The notes below the pieces were generated by a model. The model saw only the letters and a program-made list of their open reading frames with translations, ran no database searches and was not told the DNA's origin. Made by a program: the position numbers and the translations under genes. Positions 43,612 to 53,621 of a stretch of 64,000 bases of DNA are shown here, in pieces (positions within the stretch are counted from its first letter, which is position 1; every line of letters starts with the position of its first letter). The stretch comes from DAIQRJ01 sp963708795 (GTDB lineage: Bacteria > Actinomycetota > Actinomycetes > Propionibacteriales > DAIQRJ01), in NCBI GenBank assembly GCA_963708795.1, contig CAVPUH010000009.1, forward strand, positions 372,001 to 436,000. The letters are read 5' to 3'.

Positions 43612-45552
43612 GTGGCGCTCCCCGACGACGTCGTCACGGGCCTTCGGCGCACGATGCGTGCGGCCATGGCGCAGGTCATCGTGGGCGGCCGTCCGAAGGG
43701 TGCCGCGTTCTTCATCGGCGACCGGCACCTCCTGACCTGTCAGCATGTCGTGGTCGGCGAGGAGCCCATCGAGATTCGCCAGCTCGGTATGGGGCGGCCG
43801 GTCCGCGCCGCCCGTGTGATCGAGTCGAGCCCCGTCGAGGAGCTCGACCTGGCCGTGCTCGAGGTCGATCCCGCGACCGACGACGCGGCGCCGGTGTCGG
43901 TGCTGTTGCGCGACCGGCTCGACCTCGGCCGGCACGAGGTCGCCGGCTTCCCGCGCGAGGAGGGCGCGGAGTCCGCCTTCGAGATGTACACCGTCGACGC
44001 GCACGAGCGCGAGGCCGTCGACGGCACCGCTCAGCTGCTGTCCATCGAAGGTGGGAAGCAGATCACCTTCGGCATGAGCGGCGGGCCGGTGCTCAGTCTG
44101 GAATCCGGCGCCGTCACCGCCGTCACCCGCGTGTCGAAGGACCCGAAGGGCATCCTGGGCGGCTCGGCCGTGCCGATCAGCCGCGGCGCGCTGGCGCTCG
44201 ACACGGTGGCGGCGCTCCTCAAGGAGCCCGAACGTTCGATCATCGGGTGGCGCAACGTCCTCGGTCGTGAGCGGTGGCAGCAGCTCGGCCGGGTCTGGGA
44301 CATGCGCGCCCGCATGGACCTCACCCTCGGTGGTGCCCTCAACCGATGGTCGGTCCAGACCGACGCACCGGGCGCCGACAAGCAGTTCATCACCGGCAGC
44401 GACCTGGGCGAGGAGATCACCGAGGCCATGTTCCGGTGGGCCCAGCGCCGCCGCGCCACCCTCGACGACGAGGTCGCACTGCTCGGCCGGCTGCTCGCCC
44501 GGGCGCTGCTGCCGGCGCCGGTCGTGGCCGAGCTCGGTCGGCTCAGCCAGGAAGACCAGGTGCTCATCCGCCTGCACTTCGAACCGGCCAGCGGGCTCGC
44601 CGACGTGCCGTGGGAGCTCAGCGCACTGCCGCGGGAGGCCGACCGGTCCGGGTCGACCGACATCAAATACCTGGCCGCCGACGAGCGCTTCCGGTTCGTC
44701 CGGGTGGCCGAAGGCGGCTCGCTCGAGCCGGCTCCCCCGCCGAGCGCCGAACCCGTGAACGTGCTCGGAGTCGTGGGCCTGCCGTCGGAATGGAAGCAGC
44801 AGCCCGTCTACCGCGACGACCGTGAGTACGAGTCCCCGACGGTCGACGGCATCCGCAACCGGCTCCGCGACCACATCACTGCCAAGTCGACCACGCTGGT
44901 CCCGTACATGCTCGGCGACGAGGGCAACGCATTCCCGGAACAGTCGGTCGTGAAGAACCTGCTGGCCAGCGGCGACTTCCGGGTCTTCCACTACATCGGC
45001 GTCGGCCGCATCCGCGGCAACCGCCCGGCCGAGCTCAGCTTCATCGACGAAGACCAGGGCATCGCGAGCTGGGCGACCGCAGCCGACGTCTTCTCCGCGG
45101 CGGCCCAGGGAAACGTCTCGCTGGTCGTGCTGGAGTTCGCGCCCGCGCCGGCCGGGCTCGAGGGCGACCCGATCACGCCGAGCTCGCTCGACGGTCTCCT
45201 CGCCGGCGGCATCAGCGCCTTGGTCTATACGCGCTTCCCGGTCGACTCCACCCAGTACCTCAAGTTCAACCGGATGCTCTACTCCGAACTCGCGGGCGGC
45301 GAGACCGTCGAGACAGCGGTCCAGCGCGCGCGGAACAAGGTGCTGCTGGACAACACGCTGAGCAACGCGGCGTTGTTCGGCTGGTTCACGTTGATGACCG
45401 GGGAGCAGTCCGACATCCGGCTCGTGCACCCGGCCCCGGCCGCCGAGCGGCACGGCACGCACCAACCGCTGGATGCCCGCGGACCTGCGGGCGGCGGCGG
45501 CCCGTCGCGGCGGCCGTCCGCCGATGGCTACACGCCTGTGGGTGACAGGTGA
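43612..45552 (+). CDS. trypsin-like protease fused to a CHAT-type domain
   Basis: 646 residues, cytoplasmic. Residues about 15-200 form a trypsin-like domain with the triad His45 (LLTCQHVV), Asp79 (EELDLAVLEV) and Ser156 (FGMSGGPVL). The C-terminal half has CHAT architecture: LIRLHFEPASGLADVPWELS (333-335 PWE), FRVFHYIGVG (His460), VVLEFAPAP and ALVYTRFPVD followed by FNRMLYSELAGGETVETAVQ. Where active CHAT proteases have GHG and NAC, this protein has GVG and EFA, so both catalytic residues appear lost (position 464 Val, 510 Ala). The protease would thus be the trypsin part, with CHAT as a sensor or scaffold. GTG start 43612; the 3' end overlaps the next gene (GTGA). Confidence 0.85.
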   Translation: MALPDDVVTGLRRTMRAAMAQVIVGGRPKGAAFFIGDRHLLTCQHVVVGEEPIEIRQLGMGRPVRAARVIESSPVEELDLAVLEVDPATDDAAPVSVLLRDRLDLGRHEVAGFPREEGAESAFEMYTVDAHEREAVDGTAQLLSIEGGKQITFGMSGGPVLSLESGAVTAVTRVSKDPKGILGGSAVPISRGALALDTVAALLKEPERSIIGWRNVLGRERWQQLGRVWDMRARMDLTLGGALNRWSVQTDAPGADKQFITGSDLGEEITEAMFRWAQRRRATLDDEVALLGRLLARALLPAPVVAELGRLSQEDQVLIRLHFEPASGLADVPWELSALPREADRSGSTDIKYLAADERFRFVRVAEGGSLEPAPPPSAEPVNVLGVVGLPSEWKQQPVYRDDREYESPTVDGIRNRLRDHITAKSTTLVPYMLGDEGNAFPEQSVVKNLLASGDFRVFHYIGVGRIRGNRPAELSFIDEDQGIASWATAADVFSAAAQGNVSLVVLEFAPAPAGLEGDPITPSSLDGLLAGGISALVYTRFPVDSTQYLKFNRMLYSELAGGETVETAVQRARNKVLLDNTLSNAALFGWFTLMTGEQSDIRLVHPAPAAERHGTHQPLDARGPAGGGGPSRRPSADGYTPVGDR

Positions 45553-48485
45553 GCTCGGTCGCCGAGCTGCTGCTCCAGGCGGCGTCGAAGCTGAGTTCCG
45601 AACCGAGCACCGAGGACGCGCTCCGGGCCGCCGCGGCATCGGTCGAGAGCACCCCCGACCTGCTGGAAGCGATCCGACTCGTGCGACCGCGGCTTCGCGA
45701 CCAGATCGAGGCGTTGGAGTCGACCCAGCGGCAGCTTCGCGCGCTCAACCGGGCGATGGGCGACCTCGCGTCGGTCGTGCGTTACACCCCGGACGGCTGG
45801 CCGGCCGAGCGGGACCGGATCGCCGGGCTCCTCACCCGGACGCCACGGGCCGGAGTGCTCGCCTGGATCGCCTTCTTCTACGACGCGGCCGCCGGCTACC
45901 GTCTCGACGCGGTCGGCCGTCTCGTCGCCGACGTCGAGTTGCCGGCGTCCGCCGGGCTGCTCGCGGCCCGAGCCCGGAACGCCCTGGAAGGCCTGCAGCA
46001 GCACGATGTGACCCGCGCACTCGACATGCTCCGGCCGGGAGCTGACCTGTCCGCGTACAGGCTGAGTCTGGCCGACGCCTCGACACCGCAGCGGTTCCAG
46101 TTGCTTCTTGCTCGGTTGGCGATTCGCGAGAACAAGCTGACGTTGGCCACCGCCCTGCTCGACGATGCCGTCCTGGCGTCCGCCGAGCCGACCGGTGTCC
46201 GAGCGTCCGTGCTCGCCTGCCGGGCGGCCGTGGCCCGAGCGGGTGGCGAGCCGGGCGACGCGGCGTCGCTGCTCAGCGCGGCGCAGGACCTCGACCGCGG
46301 GAACCTCGACGTGGTCGTCGAACTGATCCGCCAGGCCCCTGCACCCGAGGACGCGGGCGATCGGCAGGACGCCGCCCAACTCGCGGTGGACGGGCTGACG
46401 AGCACGGGCGACATCGACGCCACCTTCGGTCAGCTCATCGACGTGCCGGTCGAGTTCTGGCTGGCACTCGCCGACCGCGCCGAGCGCGACGAGCGCCCGA
46501 CTCAGGCGGCCGAGTCCCTCGCCCGAGCCCGCCTGGTGGCCGACGAACTCGACCCGCCGATGCTGGCCGAGATCGGTGAGCGTCAGGCCGCAGGTGTGAC
46601 CGGTTCCGACCGGCTCGCGAGGTGTCTCGAAGCGGGCAACCACCGGGTGGCCGCCCTGCAGTACGTGCAGGCGCGGGCCGACTTCGACGCGGGCATGCGG
46701 GCCGGTCGCGCTGATCCGGGCACAGATCCCGACCTGCTGGCCGACGTCTCGCGCCGGCACGCGGACATGGTGTCCTACCTCTCGGCACCCCAGCCCCTGC
46801 GTGTCGTGAAGGAGGACCTGGAGCTGGCCCTCGACGACGTGCTCGCCGTCGCCGGTGCCGGCGACGTCTCCGGGACCGGCTCGTGGAGCTACCTGACCGA
46901 GGCCGACCTGCGGTCGTCCCTGGCCCGCACCGCGGGGCGGCCGGACCGGATCGAGCACCGCTGGCGGGCCCTGCTGGCCGCGGCGCGCGGAGTGGCGCTG
47001 CGCCCGGACGCCCCGATCCGGTGGGCGAGCCTGTCCGACATGACCGGCAACTCCTACGCACCGAACGCGAGCGAGGCCGCTGCGCGACGGCGGAACGAGC
47101 TCGACCCGGAGCCCGACGCCGGGTTGGTCGTCGCCGCGGCGAACCTCGGGCGCTATGACGAGGTGCTCCGGTTCAGCGAGGACAAGACCGACCCGTTCTG
47201 GACCACCCTGCGTGCGCTCAGCCTGCTCCACACCGGCCGGCCCGACGAGGCGATCGGGGCGTTCCGCGCCATCGACCTCGACCCCGGCTGGACGTGGGCG
47301 TACAACGCCCTCTTCGCCGCTCTCCTGCTCACGGGCGACGTCGCGGGTGCCCGAGCAGAGGCCACGGCGTTCCTCGCCACCGGCACATCGCGACTCGACG
47401 AACTGGATGTCCTCGAGCGGTGTGCCCAGGCGGCGATGATCGCCGGCGACCTGGTCGCGGCCCGTGAGTGGGCCGAGATCGCGGTCACCGCCGAGGGCGA
47501 CCTCGGCGACGGTGAGGGACTTCTCCTGCTCGCCCAGGTACTGATGCTCTCCGGTGACGACCGTGGGCCCGAGGTGCTGGCCGAAGCCGTCGCGCGCCGC
47601 ACGATCACGGGTCTCGACGAGTGGGAGAGCATCGGTGAACGCGTCCTCGCCGTCCTGGCCGAGGGCTACGGGATCTCGCTGCCGGTGCTGGAGCTGGCGG
47701 CCCCGATCGCGATCCGCCGCGCGGTGCTCGAGTCGTTCTCAGAACCCCGGGCCGAGATCGACGCCATCCCCGCGGACGGGACCGATCCCGAGGTCGTCAC
47801 CGCGGCACGCGCGCTCACCCGGTTGGCCCTCGACCTGGCCGACAGCGCCGCGGACGAGAGCGGTGTCGACCCCACCGCCGCCCTCGACGCTGTCGCGGCG
47901 CTCGGGACGTTCCCGGACGAGGTGGAGTCGGTGCGCCGTCACCTGGCCGAACGAGCTGCCGCCAACGTCACCGAACCGGCCGAGCCGCCGGAGCCCGAGC
48001 CAGTGGAGGTGACGCCGGACGTCGAACCGGCCGAGGAGGCGCCGGTCGAGGTGAACCTCGATCTCCCCGGGTCGTGGTTCGCCGGTCACGAGGATCCGGT
48101 GAACGATCACGTGGTGTTCACCCGCCACCTGCCGCAGGTCCGCGGCCGGGTCGCCGGGAGCATCCCGACCGTGCGCATCACCGTCGACGAGACCCTGGAA
48201 CCGGGCGGGTACGAGATCCGGTCCGGTGATCAGGTGCTGAGCCGGGGTGAGACCGATCCGGCCATGCGCTACTTCGACCCGGCGGCGACCGCCCTCCTCC
48301 CGGGCGTCGACGGCGCGGTCGGGACCACAGCCGGGACGCTCGGTCTGGCGGGGGTGCCCGAGGCCGCGATCGACGCCTCCGATCCGGTCGCCGACCTGCT
48401 GGGGATGGACGCCGCCGAACTGGTCATCACGCACCTGGCCGACGTCGTGGCCGATCACGACGCCGGCCCGGAGCCGACCGTCTGA
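45549..48485 (+). CDS. 978-residue helical-repeat (TPR-like) protein of the trypco1 operon
   Basis: Cytoplasmic, Ala/Leu/Asp-rich, almost entirely alpha-helical to about residue 800, with TPR-like units such as RTGRPDEAIGAFRAIDLDPGW (shortened: HTGRPDEAIGAFRAIDLDPG) and AGDLVAAREWAEIAVTAEG. A Pro/Glu linker (EPAEPPEPEPVEVTPDVEPA) leads to a distinct C-terminal beta-containing domain (about 840-978) with TVRITVDETLEPGGYEIRSG. I recognise no catalytic motif. GTG 45549 overlaps the protease stop, so the two are translated together; the protein is a candidate sensor, scaffold or substrate of the trypsin-CHAT protein. Confidence 0.75.
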   Translation: MSSVAELLLQAASKLSSEPSTEDALRAAAASVESTPDLLEAIRLVRPRLRDQIEALESTQRQLRALNRAMGDLASVVRYTPDGWPAERDRIAGLLTRTPRAGVLAWIAFFYDAAAGYRLDAVGRLVADVELPASAGLLAARARNALEGLQQHDVTRALDMLRPGADLSAYRLSLADASTPQRFQLLLARLAIRENKLTLATALLDDAVLASAEPTGVRASVLACRAAVARAGGEPGDAASLLSAAQDLDRGNLDVVVELIRQAPAPEDAGDRQDAAQLAVDGLTSTGDIDATFGQLIDVPVEFWLALADRAERDERPTQAAESLARARLVADELDPPMLAEIGERQAAGVTGSDRLARCLEAGNHRVAALQYVQARADFDAGMRAGRADPGTDPDLLADVSRRHADMVSYLSAPQPLRVVKEDLELALDDVLAVAGAGDVSGTGSWSYLTEADLRSSLARTAGRPDRIEHRWRALLAAARGVALRPDAPIRWASLSDMTGNSYAPNASEAAARRRNELDPEPDAGLVVAAANLGRYDEVLRFSEDKTDPFWTTLRALSLLHTGRPDEAIGAFRAIDLDPGWTWAYNALFAALLLTGDVAGARAEATAFLATGTSRLDELDVLERCAQAAMIAGDLVAAREWAEIAVTAEGDLGDGEGLLLLAQVLMLSGDDRGPEVLAEAVARRTITGLDEWESIGERVLAVLAEGYGISLPVLELAAPIAIRRAVLESFSEPRAEIDAIPADGTDPEVVTAARALTRLALDLADSAADESGVDPTAALDAVAALGTFPDEVESVRRHLAERAAANVTEPAEPPEPEPVEVTPDVEPAEEAPVEVNLDLPGSWFAGHEDPVNDHVVFTRHLPQVRGRVAGSIPTVRITVDETLEPGGYEIRSGDQVLSRGETDPAMRYFDPAATALLPGVDGAVGTTAGTLGLAGVPEAAIDASDPVADLLGMDAAELVITHLADVVADHDAGPEPTV

Positions 48486-50072
48486 TCAGTGCGCGAGCGC
48501 GTCCGGCGTCGGTGAGTCCACGACCAGCGCGTCCTCGCCGGTCACGACGAGGCCGGGGGCGACGTCGAGCTTGTCGGTATTGACGCCCATCCGCGAGGCG
48601 AGGATCAGGTAGGACAGGAACGCGACGCCGCAGCCGATGAACCAGCTGTAGTCGTCGGCCGCCTTGATGCCGGGGACGAACACCGACGACAGCGAGCAGA
48701 CCGCCGCGATCGCCGTGGCGTAGATCGCCGCCGGGTTGTAGCCCTTGCGGTAGAAATACGTCCCCGTCTCGCTGAGGGTGAAGAGTTCGTCGACCGCGAT
48801 CTTCTGCTTGTGCACCAAGTAGAAGTGCGCGATGAGCACGCCGAAGAGCGGGCCGATGAACGCACCGAGCGTGTCGAGTGTGTAGTGGATGGTCTCCGGG
48901 CTCTTGTAGAGGTTCCACGGCGTCAGCAGTACCGAGCCGACGGCCGCGATCATGCCGCCCGCGCGCCAGCTGATCTTCTGCGGGCTGACGTTCGAGAAGT
49001 CGAACGCGGGTGAGACGAAGTTGGCGACGATGTTGATGCCGATCGTCGCCGTCGTGAACGTGAGGGCGGCGAGGACCAGCGCGAACGTGTTGTCGATCTG
49101 TCCGACGGTCGCGACCGGGTCGGTGATCAACCGGCCGTACACCGGCACCGTCGCCGCCGCGGTGAGCACGGTGAGCAACGAGAACACGACGAAGTTGACC
49201 GGCAGACCCCAGAAGTTGCCGACCTTGACCGCCCGGAACGACTTCCCGTAACGGGAGAAGTCGCCGAAGTTCAACATCGGACCGGAGAAGTAGGAGACGA
49301 CCAGCGCGGTCGCCGCGCACATCGTGGTGATCATGCTGGTGCCGGTGAGCATGTGGTCGGACAGGTTCAGGTCGACGTTCCAGCCCGCCTTGTAGAGCAG
49401 GTAGCCGCACAGCAGGAACATCACGACGTAGACGGCCGGGCCGGCGAAGTCGATGAACTTGCGGATGGTGTCCATCCCGCGCCAGAAGACCGCCGCCTGC
49501 GCGACCCAGAGGAGGGCGAACGTGAAGTACCCGAGGGTGGACAGGCCGAGCATCCCGTGCTGCTCGACGTCGGAATACGGAGCGAGCGAGGGGAACAGCC
49601 GCACCAGCAGGATGTCCAGGGCCACCGACGCCAGGTAGGTCTGGATCCCGTACCAGGCCACGGCGATCAGGCCGCGGATGATGGCCGGGATGTTCGCTCC
49701 ACGCACGCCGAAGACGGTCCGGCAGATCACCGGGTACGGGACGCCCGCGCGCTGGGAGGGCTTGGCCACGAGGTTGCAGAAGAACAGGACGATCGAGATG
49801 CCGACGATGAGGCAGACGAACACCTGCCAACTGGTCAGGCCCAGTGCGAACAGGCTGCCGGCGGTGACGTACCCGCCGACGCTGTGCACGTCGGACATCC
49901 AGAACGCGAAGATGTTGTACCAACCCCAGGTCTGACGATTCAGGGGCGCGAGATCCTCGTTCGCCAGCCGGGGGTCGTAGTCGGGTTTGACCACCCCGCG
50001 GCCGATCGGGTGACCGGCCGCCTCGAGCAGGTCGGAGTCTGGTCGGGATTCCTGCATCGACGTGCCGCTCAT
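48486..50072 (-). CDS. NCS1-family nucleobase/allantoin/hydantoin permease
   Basis: 528 residues, 12 membrane spans. NCS1 features: NEDLAPLNRQTWGWYNIFAF, WMSDVHSVGGYVTAGSLFAL, KPSQRAGVPYPVICRTVFG, MLNFGDFSRYGKSF and LVHKQKIAVDELF. Members carry allantoin, uracil, cytosine or hydantoins with Na+ or H+. ATG 50072. Directly downstream of the allantoin operon on the same strand, so allantoin or a related ureide is the likely substrate. It meets the TPR gene tail to tail without a gap. Confidence 0.9.
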   Translation of the reverse strand: MSGTSMQESRPDSDLLEAAGHPIGRGVVKPDYDPRLANEDLAPLNRQTWGWYNIFAFWMSDVHSVGGYVTAGSLFALGLTSWQVFVCLIVGISIVLFFCNLVAKPSQRAGVPYPVICRTVFGVRGANIPAIIRGLIAVAWYGIQTYLASVALDILLVRLFPSLAPYSDVEQHGMLGLSTLGYFTFALLWVAQAAVFWRGMDTIRKFIDFAGPAVYVVMFLLCGYLLYKAGWNVDLNLSDHMLTGTSMITTMCAATALVVSYFSGPMLNFGDFSRYGKSFRAVKVGNFWGLPVNFVVFSLLTVLTAAATVPVYGRLITDPVATVGQIDNTFALVLAALTFTTATIGINIVANFVSPAFDFSNVSPQKISWRAGGMIAAVGSVLLTPWNLYKSPETIHYTLDTLGAFIGPLFGVLIAHFYLVHKQKIAVDELFTLSETGTYFYRKGYNPAAIYATAIAAVCSLSSVFVPGIKAADDYSWFIGCGVAFLSYLILASRMGVNTDKLDVAPGLVVTGEDALVVDSPTPDALAH

Positions 50073-50198
50073 GTCGCTCCAGCGTGGGACGGAGTGGGAT
50101 GAGGACGCGGAGTGTCGGCGGCGACGACGGCACCCGACGGTCCCCGGCCGGGCAGTCACGACCGTAAGAGCCGGGTGTTTCGCCCGCGTGTCACGAGC

Positions 50199-50215
50199 TG
50201 TATATCTTGCGTACA
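50199..50215 (-). promoter_or_regulatory. candidate operator/promoter of the NCS1 permease
   Basis: TGTA-N9-TACA inverted repeat in an AT-rich patch of the 174-bp gap before the permease; a TATACA -10-like hexamer lies in it on the minus strand. Could be a site for one of the two GntR regulators. Confidence 0.3.
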
Positions 50216-50246
50216 CCTCGAGTGAGCGCGGTCGGTCAGTCGGCCC

Positions 50247-50966
50247 TCACGATTCGCCCGTCGGGGCGAACATCTCGGCATCGACCGGAAGGGCGAGCAC
50301 GGCGTCCCGCAGCCGGTCGTGATGGACCCGGGAGGCAGCGACCAACGCCTCGCTGTCGCGAGCCAGGAACGCCCGGAGCATCTGCTCGTGATCCGCCAGC
50401 AGCACCGCCCGGTCCGAACTCGACAGGTGACCCATGAGTTGGACGGGCTCGGTCACGTTCCAGGCCGCCTCGAGCATGTGGAGCAGCCGCCGCATCCCGG
50501 GCGGTCTCAGCATGGCGACATGGAAGTGCCGGCTCTCGCGGTGGTAGGCGAGGCCGTGGTCGAGGTCGAGCGCCGCGCGCTGGCGATCCTGGCTGACGCG
50601 CAGCGTGTCGTCGTCCACGGTCGTGGCCAGCGTGACCGACGCCCGGAGCGCGGCGATCTCGAGAGCGGCGCGGGCGACGTACATCTCCGCGCACTCCTGC
50701 GAGGTGAGCCGGGCCACGGTGTAGCCGGCGCCGGGGCGGTGATCGACCAGGCTCTCCCCGATCAACGTCCGCAGTGCCTCCCGCACCGGGATGCGGCTGA
50801 CCCCGAAGAACTCGGCGACGTCGTCCAGCGGGATGGCCGCTCCGGGCTGGGCACCGCCGTCGAGGATGACCCGGCGCAACTCCTCCAGGATGATCGCCTG
50901 CGACGTGACCCCTCCCCGCGGTATCAGCCTGCTGACGAACGCGGACCGGCGACGGGGTTGGGTCAC
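50247..50966 (-). CDS. GntR-family regulator, FCD subfamily
   Basis: 239 residues. N-terminal winged helix: SQAIILEELRRVILDG, IPLDDVAEFFGVSRIPVREA, LRTLIGESLVDHRPGAGYTV. The FCD ligand-binding domain contains RAALEIAALRASV, RHFHVAMLRPPGMRRLLHML and a C-terminal HDRLRDAVLALP with conserved histidines for metal binding. GTG 50966 overlaps the allantoinase stop (GTGA). Probably controls the ureide operon or its permease. Confidence 0.88.
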   Translation of the reverse strand: MTQPRRRSAFVSRLIPRGGVTSQAIILEELRRVILDGGAQPGAAIPLDDVAEFFGVSRIPVREALRTLIGESLVDHRPGAGYTVARLTSQECAEMYVARAALEIAALRASVTLATTVDDDTLRVSQDRQRAALDLDHGLAYHRESRHFHVAMLRPPGMRRLLHMLEAAWNVTEPVQLMGHLSSSDRAVLLADHEQMLRAFLARDSEALVAASRVHHDRLRDAVLALPVDAEMFAPTGES

Positions 50967-52347
50967 CCGGACGCCGACACCGTGCTCGGGCGGCCCAACC
51001 GGCGACCCAGACCCTCGGTCACCAGCTCGCCGTCGAACACGACCTGGCCACGGATCATCGAGCCGGACACGCTGCCGGAGAGGACACGGCCGTTGTACGC
51101 GGTCAGCTTCGCGCGGTGGGAGAGCAACTCGCCGTCGACGGTCACGCTGCGGCCGGGCACGTAGCGCACGAGGTCGGCGTCGTGGCCGACAGCGATCGCA
51201 CCCTTCGTGTCGAGGCCGGCCACCGCGGCCGGGCCGGCCGACATCCACGCGCTGACCCGCTCGATCCCGAACCCACGCTGGGCGGCGGCGTCGACGACCG
51301 TCGGGAAACTCACCTGCAGGCCGGAGATCCCTCCCCACGCCAACTGAAGATCGCCGCCGCCGCGCTGCTTCTCCTCGACGGTGGACGGCGAGTGGTCGCT
51401 CACGATGCAGTCGATCAGCCCGTCCCGCAGGCCTTCCCACAAGGCGTCCTGGTTGCCCTGGTCGCGGATCGGGGGGCAGCACTTGAACTCCGCCGCACCG
51501 TCGGGCAGGTGGTCGACGTCGAAGACCAGGTAGTGCGGGCAGGTCTCGACACTGAGCGGCAGGCCCTCCGCGCGGGCGTCGGCGATGAGACCGAGGGCTT
51601 TCGCACTGGAGAGATGGAGGATGTGGGCCCTGGTCCCGTACTCCCGGGTCGCCTCGATCACCGTCCTGATGGCCGAGACCTCGGACTCGTCCGGGCGCGA
51701 GGCCAGGAAGTCGCGGTAACGCCGGCTCGGTGGCGCCGGCGCCGCGGCCAGCACGGCCGGATCCTCGGCGTGCACGATCATCCGACCGCCGAATCGCCCG
51801 ATCTCCTGCATGGCCAGGCGGAACTCCGGCGTCGACAACGGCGGGAACTCGTCCACGCCGGAGTCCGCCAGGAAGCACTTGAACCCGAACACCCCGGCGT
51901 CCCACAGCGGTTCCAGGTCGGCGAGGTTGTCCGGGACGGCGCCGCCCCAGAAGCCGACGTCGACCTGGATGCGGTGGGACGCGACCGATCGCTTGTAGTA
52001 CAGGGAACTGAGCGTCGTGGTGGGCGGAATGCTGTTGAGCGGCATGTCGACGATCGTGGTGATGCCCCCGCGCGGCCGCGGCCTGGGTCGCGGTCGCGAA
52101 CCCTTCCCACCTGGTCCGGCCGGGCTCGTTCACGTGGACGTGCGAGTCGACGTTCCCGGGCAGCAGCACGGGTCCCGTCGGCCACGTCGATCACCTCGAC
52201 CGCCGCCGGCACCACGGTCGTGGCCACGACGTCGACACCGGTGGCCACCGCCACGATGCGCTCGCCGCCCACGGACGACGACGGCCGGCTGCAGCACGCC
52301 GTCCACGAGCACGGACGGTCCCGGACGACCAGCGTCACGTCGCTCAT
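50963..52347 (-). CDS. allB: allantoinase, with +1 frameshifts in the N-terminal third
   Basis: Hydrolyses allantoin to allantoate. From about 52045 on the frame is intact: MPLNSIPPTTT (a hallmark of allantoinases), VFGFKCFLADSGVDEFP (carboxylated Lys), VHAEDP, HILHLSSAKAL, ETCPHYL, CPPIRD and DCIVSDHSPST (metal Asp). Upstream the gene is read through several frames: SDVTLVVRD, VLVDGVLQPAVVV, RIVAVATGVDVV, then LLPGNVDSHVHVNEPGRTRW with the HxH metal site. I infer five extra bases between about 52050 and 52320; corrected length 459 residues. ATG 52347 overlaps the allC stop. Confidence 0.88.
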
Positions 52348-53621
52348 CGGGTCTCCTGGTCCTCGGTGCCGGCGGCGAGAGTCGCGGCCACTTCCAGCAC
52401 GGCGCGCTCGAGGGCGTCGACGGCCGACCGCCACGTCGTCGGGACGCACGTTCTCGGCCGGGTGGTGGCAGATGCCGTCGTCGCAGCGGATGAACAGCAT
52501 GCCGATCGGTCAGCGCGGCCACGCCATCGCGTCGTGGCCCGCCTTGCTGAGGGGACCGGACGCGTCGTGTCGCCCGGCCGTCTCGTCGATGCCCTCGGCC
52601 AGCGCCGCCGACAGCGTCGGTGAACAGGGACGGCCGGGCCCGATGTGCGTCTGCTCGTCGACGAACCTCAGTCCCAGCCGCGTACAGCGGGCCACGATGC
52701 TGTCGACGATCCGCTCCCAGACGTCGTCGCGGGCCGCGTCCCGCTCGGCACGCAGGTCGAGGCTGAACTCGACCCGACCCGGGATCACGTTGACCGCACC
52801 CGGATAGGCGCGCAGTCTGGCCGACCGTCGCGATGACGTCCCCGACGCGGCCATCCGGGCGATCTCGAGGACGGCGTGGCTGGCACCGATCAGCGCGTCC
52901 CGACGGCGACCGATACGGCGTGCCGCCGGCGTGCCGGGCCTCGCCCAGCACCGTGAGCACGAACCGGCGGGCGCCGGCGATCGACCGGACGACGCCGAGC
53001 GCGGCGGTCGGCGTCCTCGAGCTCGGGGCCCTGCTCGATGTGCGCCTCGAGGTACCCGACGACCGACTCGGATCGTGGGCCGCGTCGCCGACCCGCCCGG
53101 GTCGAGCCCGAAGTCCTCGAAGGCCTCGGCCAGCGACACCCCGTCGTCGTCGGCCACCGCGAGCCAGTGCGGGCTCCCAGGTGCCGGCGACGGCGCGGCT
53201 GCCCAGCAGGGTCGCCCCGAACCGGGCACCTTCCTCGTCGCTGAAGCCGATCACCTCGACCGCGAACGGGAGGTCGGCGCCCGGCCGCAGCCGCGAGACG
53301 ACCTCGATCGCGAGCACGACGCCGAGCGGGCCCGTCGTAGCGGCCGGCGTCCGGCACGGTGTCGAGGTGCGAGCCGAGCAGCAGCGCCGGGAGGCCTGGC
53401 TCGCGTCCCTCGATGCGGCCGCAGACGTTCCCGGCGGCGTCGACCCGGGTCACCATTCCCGCCTCGGCCATCCATCCGCGCCACCAGCCGTTGGCGCGTG
53501 CGTGCTCGGGAGTCAGGTGGAACCGGTCGATCCGTCCGGGAAGCGCGGAGATCGCTCCCAGCTCGTCGCACCGGTCGAGTTCCAGGATGCGCTCGGCGAC
53601 GTCGGCGCGGAGTGAGCTCAT
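52344..53621 (-). CDS. allC: allantoate amidohydrolase, with multiple +1 frameshifts
   Basis: M20-family di-metal amidohydrolase converting allantoate to ureidoglycine, CO2 and ammonia. Recognisable segments in order: AGNVCGRIEGREPGLPALLL, GSHLDTVPDAGRYDG (metal His/Asp), VIGFSDEEGARFGATLLGSR (metal Glu pair), YLEAHIEQGPELED (metal His), YPGAVNVIPGRVEFSLDLRA and LSKAGHDAM (C-terminal metal His). The segments alternate between frames, so the gene contains many apparent one-base insertions; total length fits 410-425 residues. ATG 53621 overlaps the pucG stop. The end ALEVAATLAAGTEDQETR overlaps allB. Confidence 0.85.
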
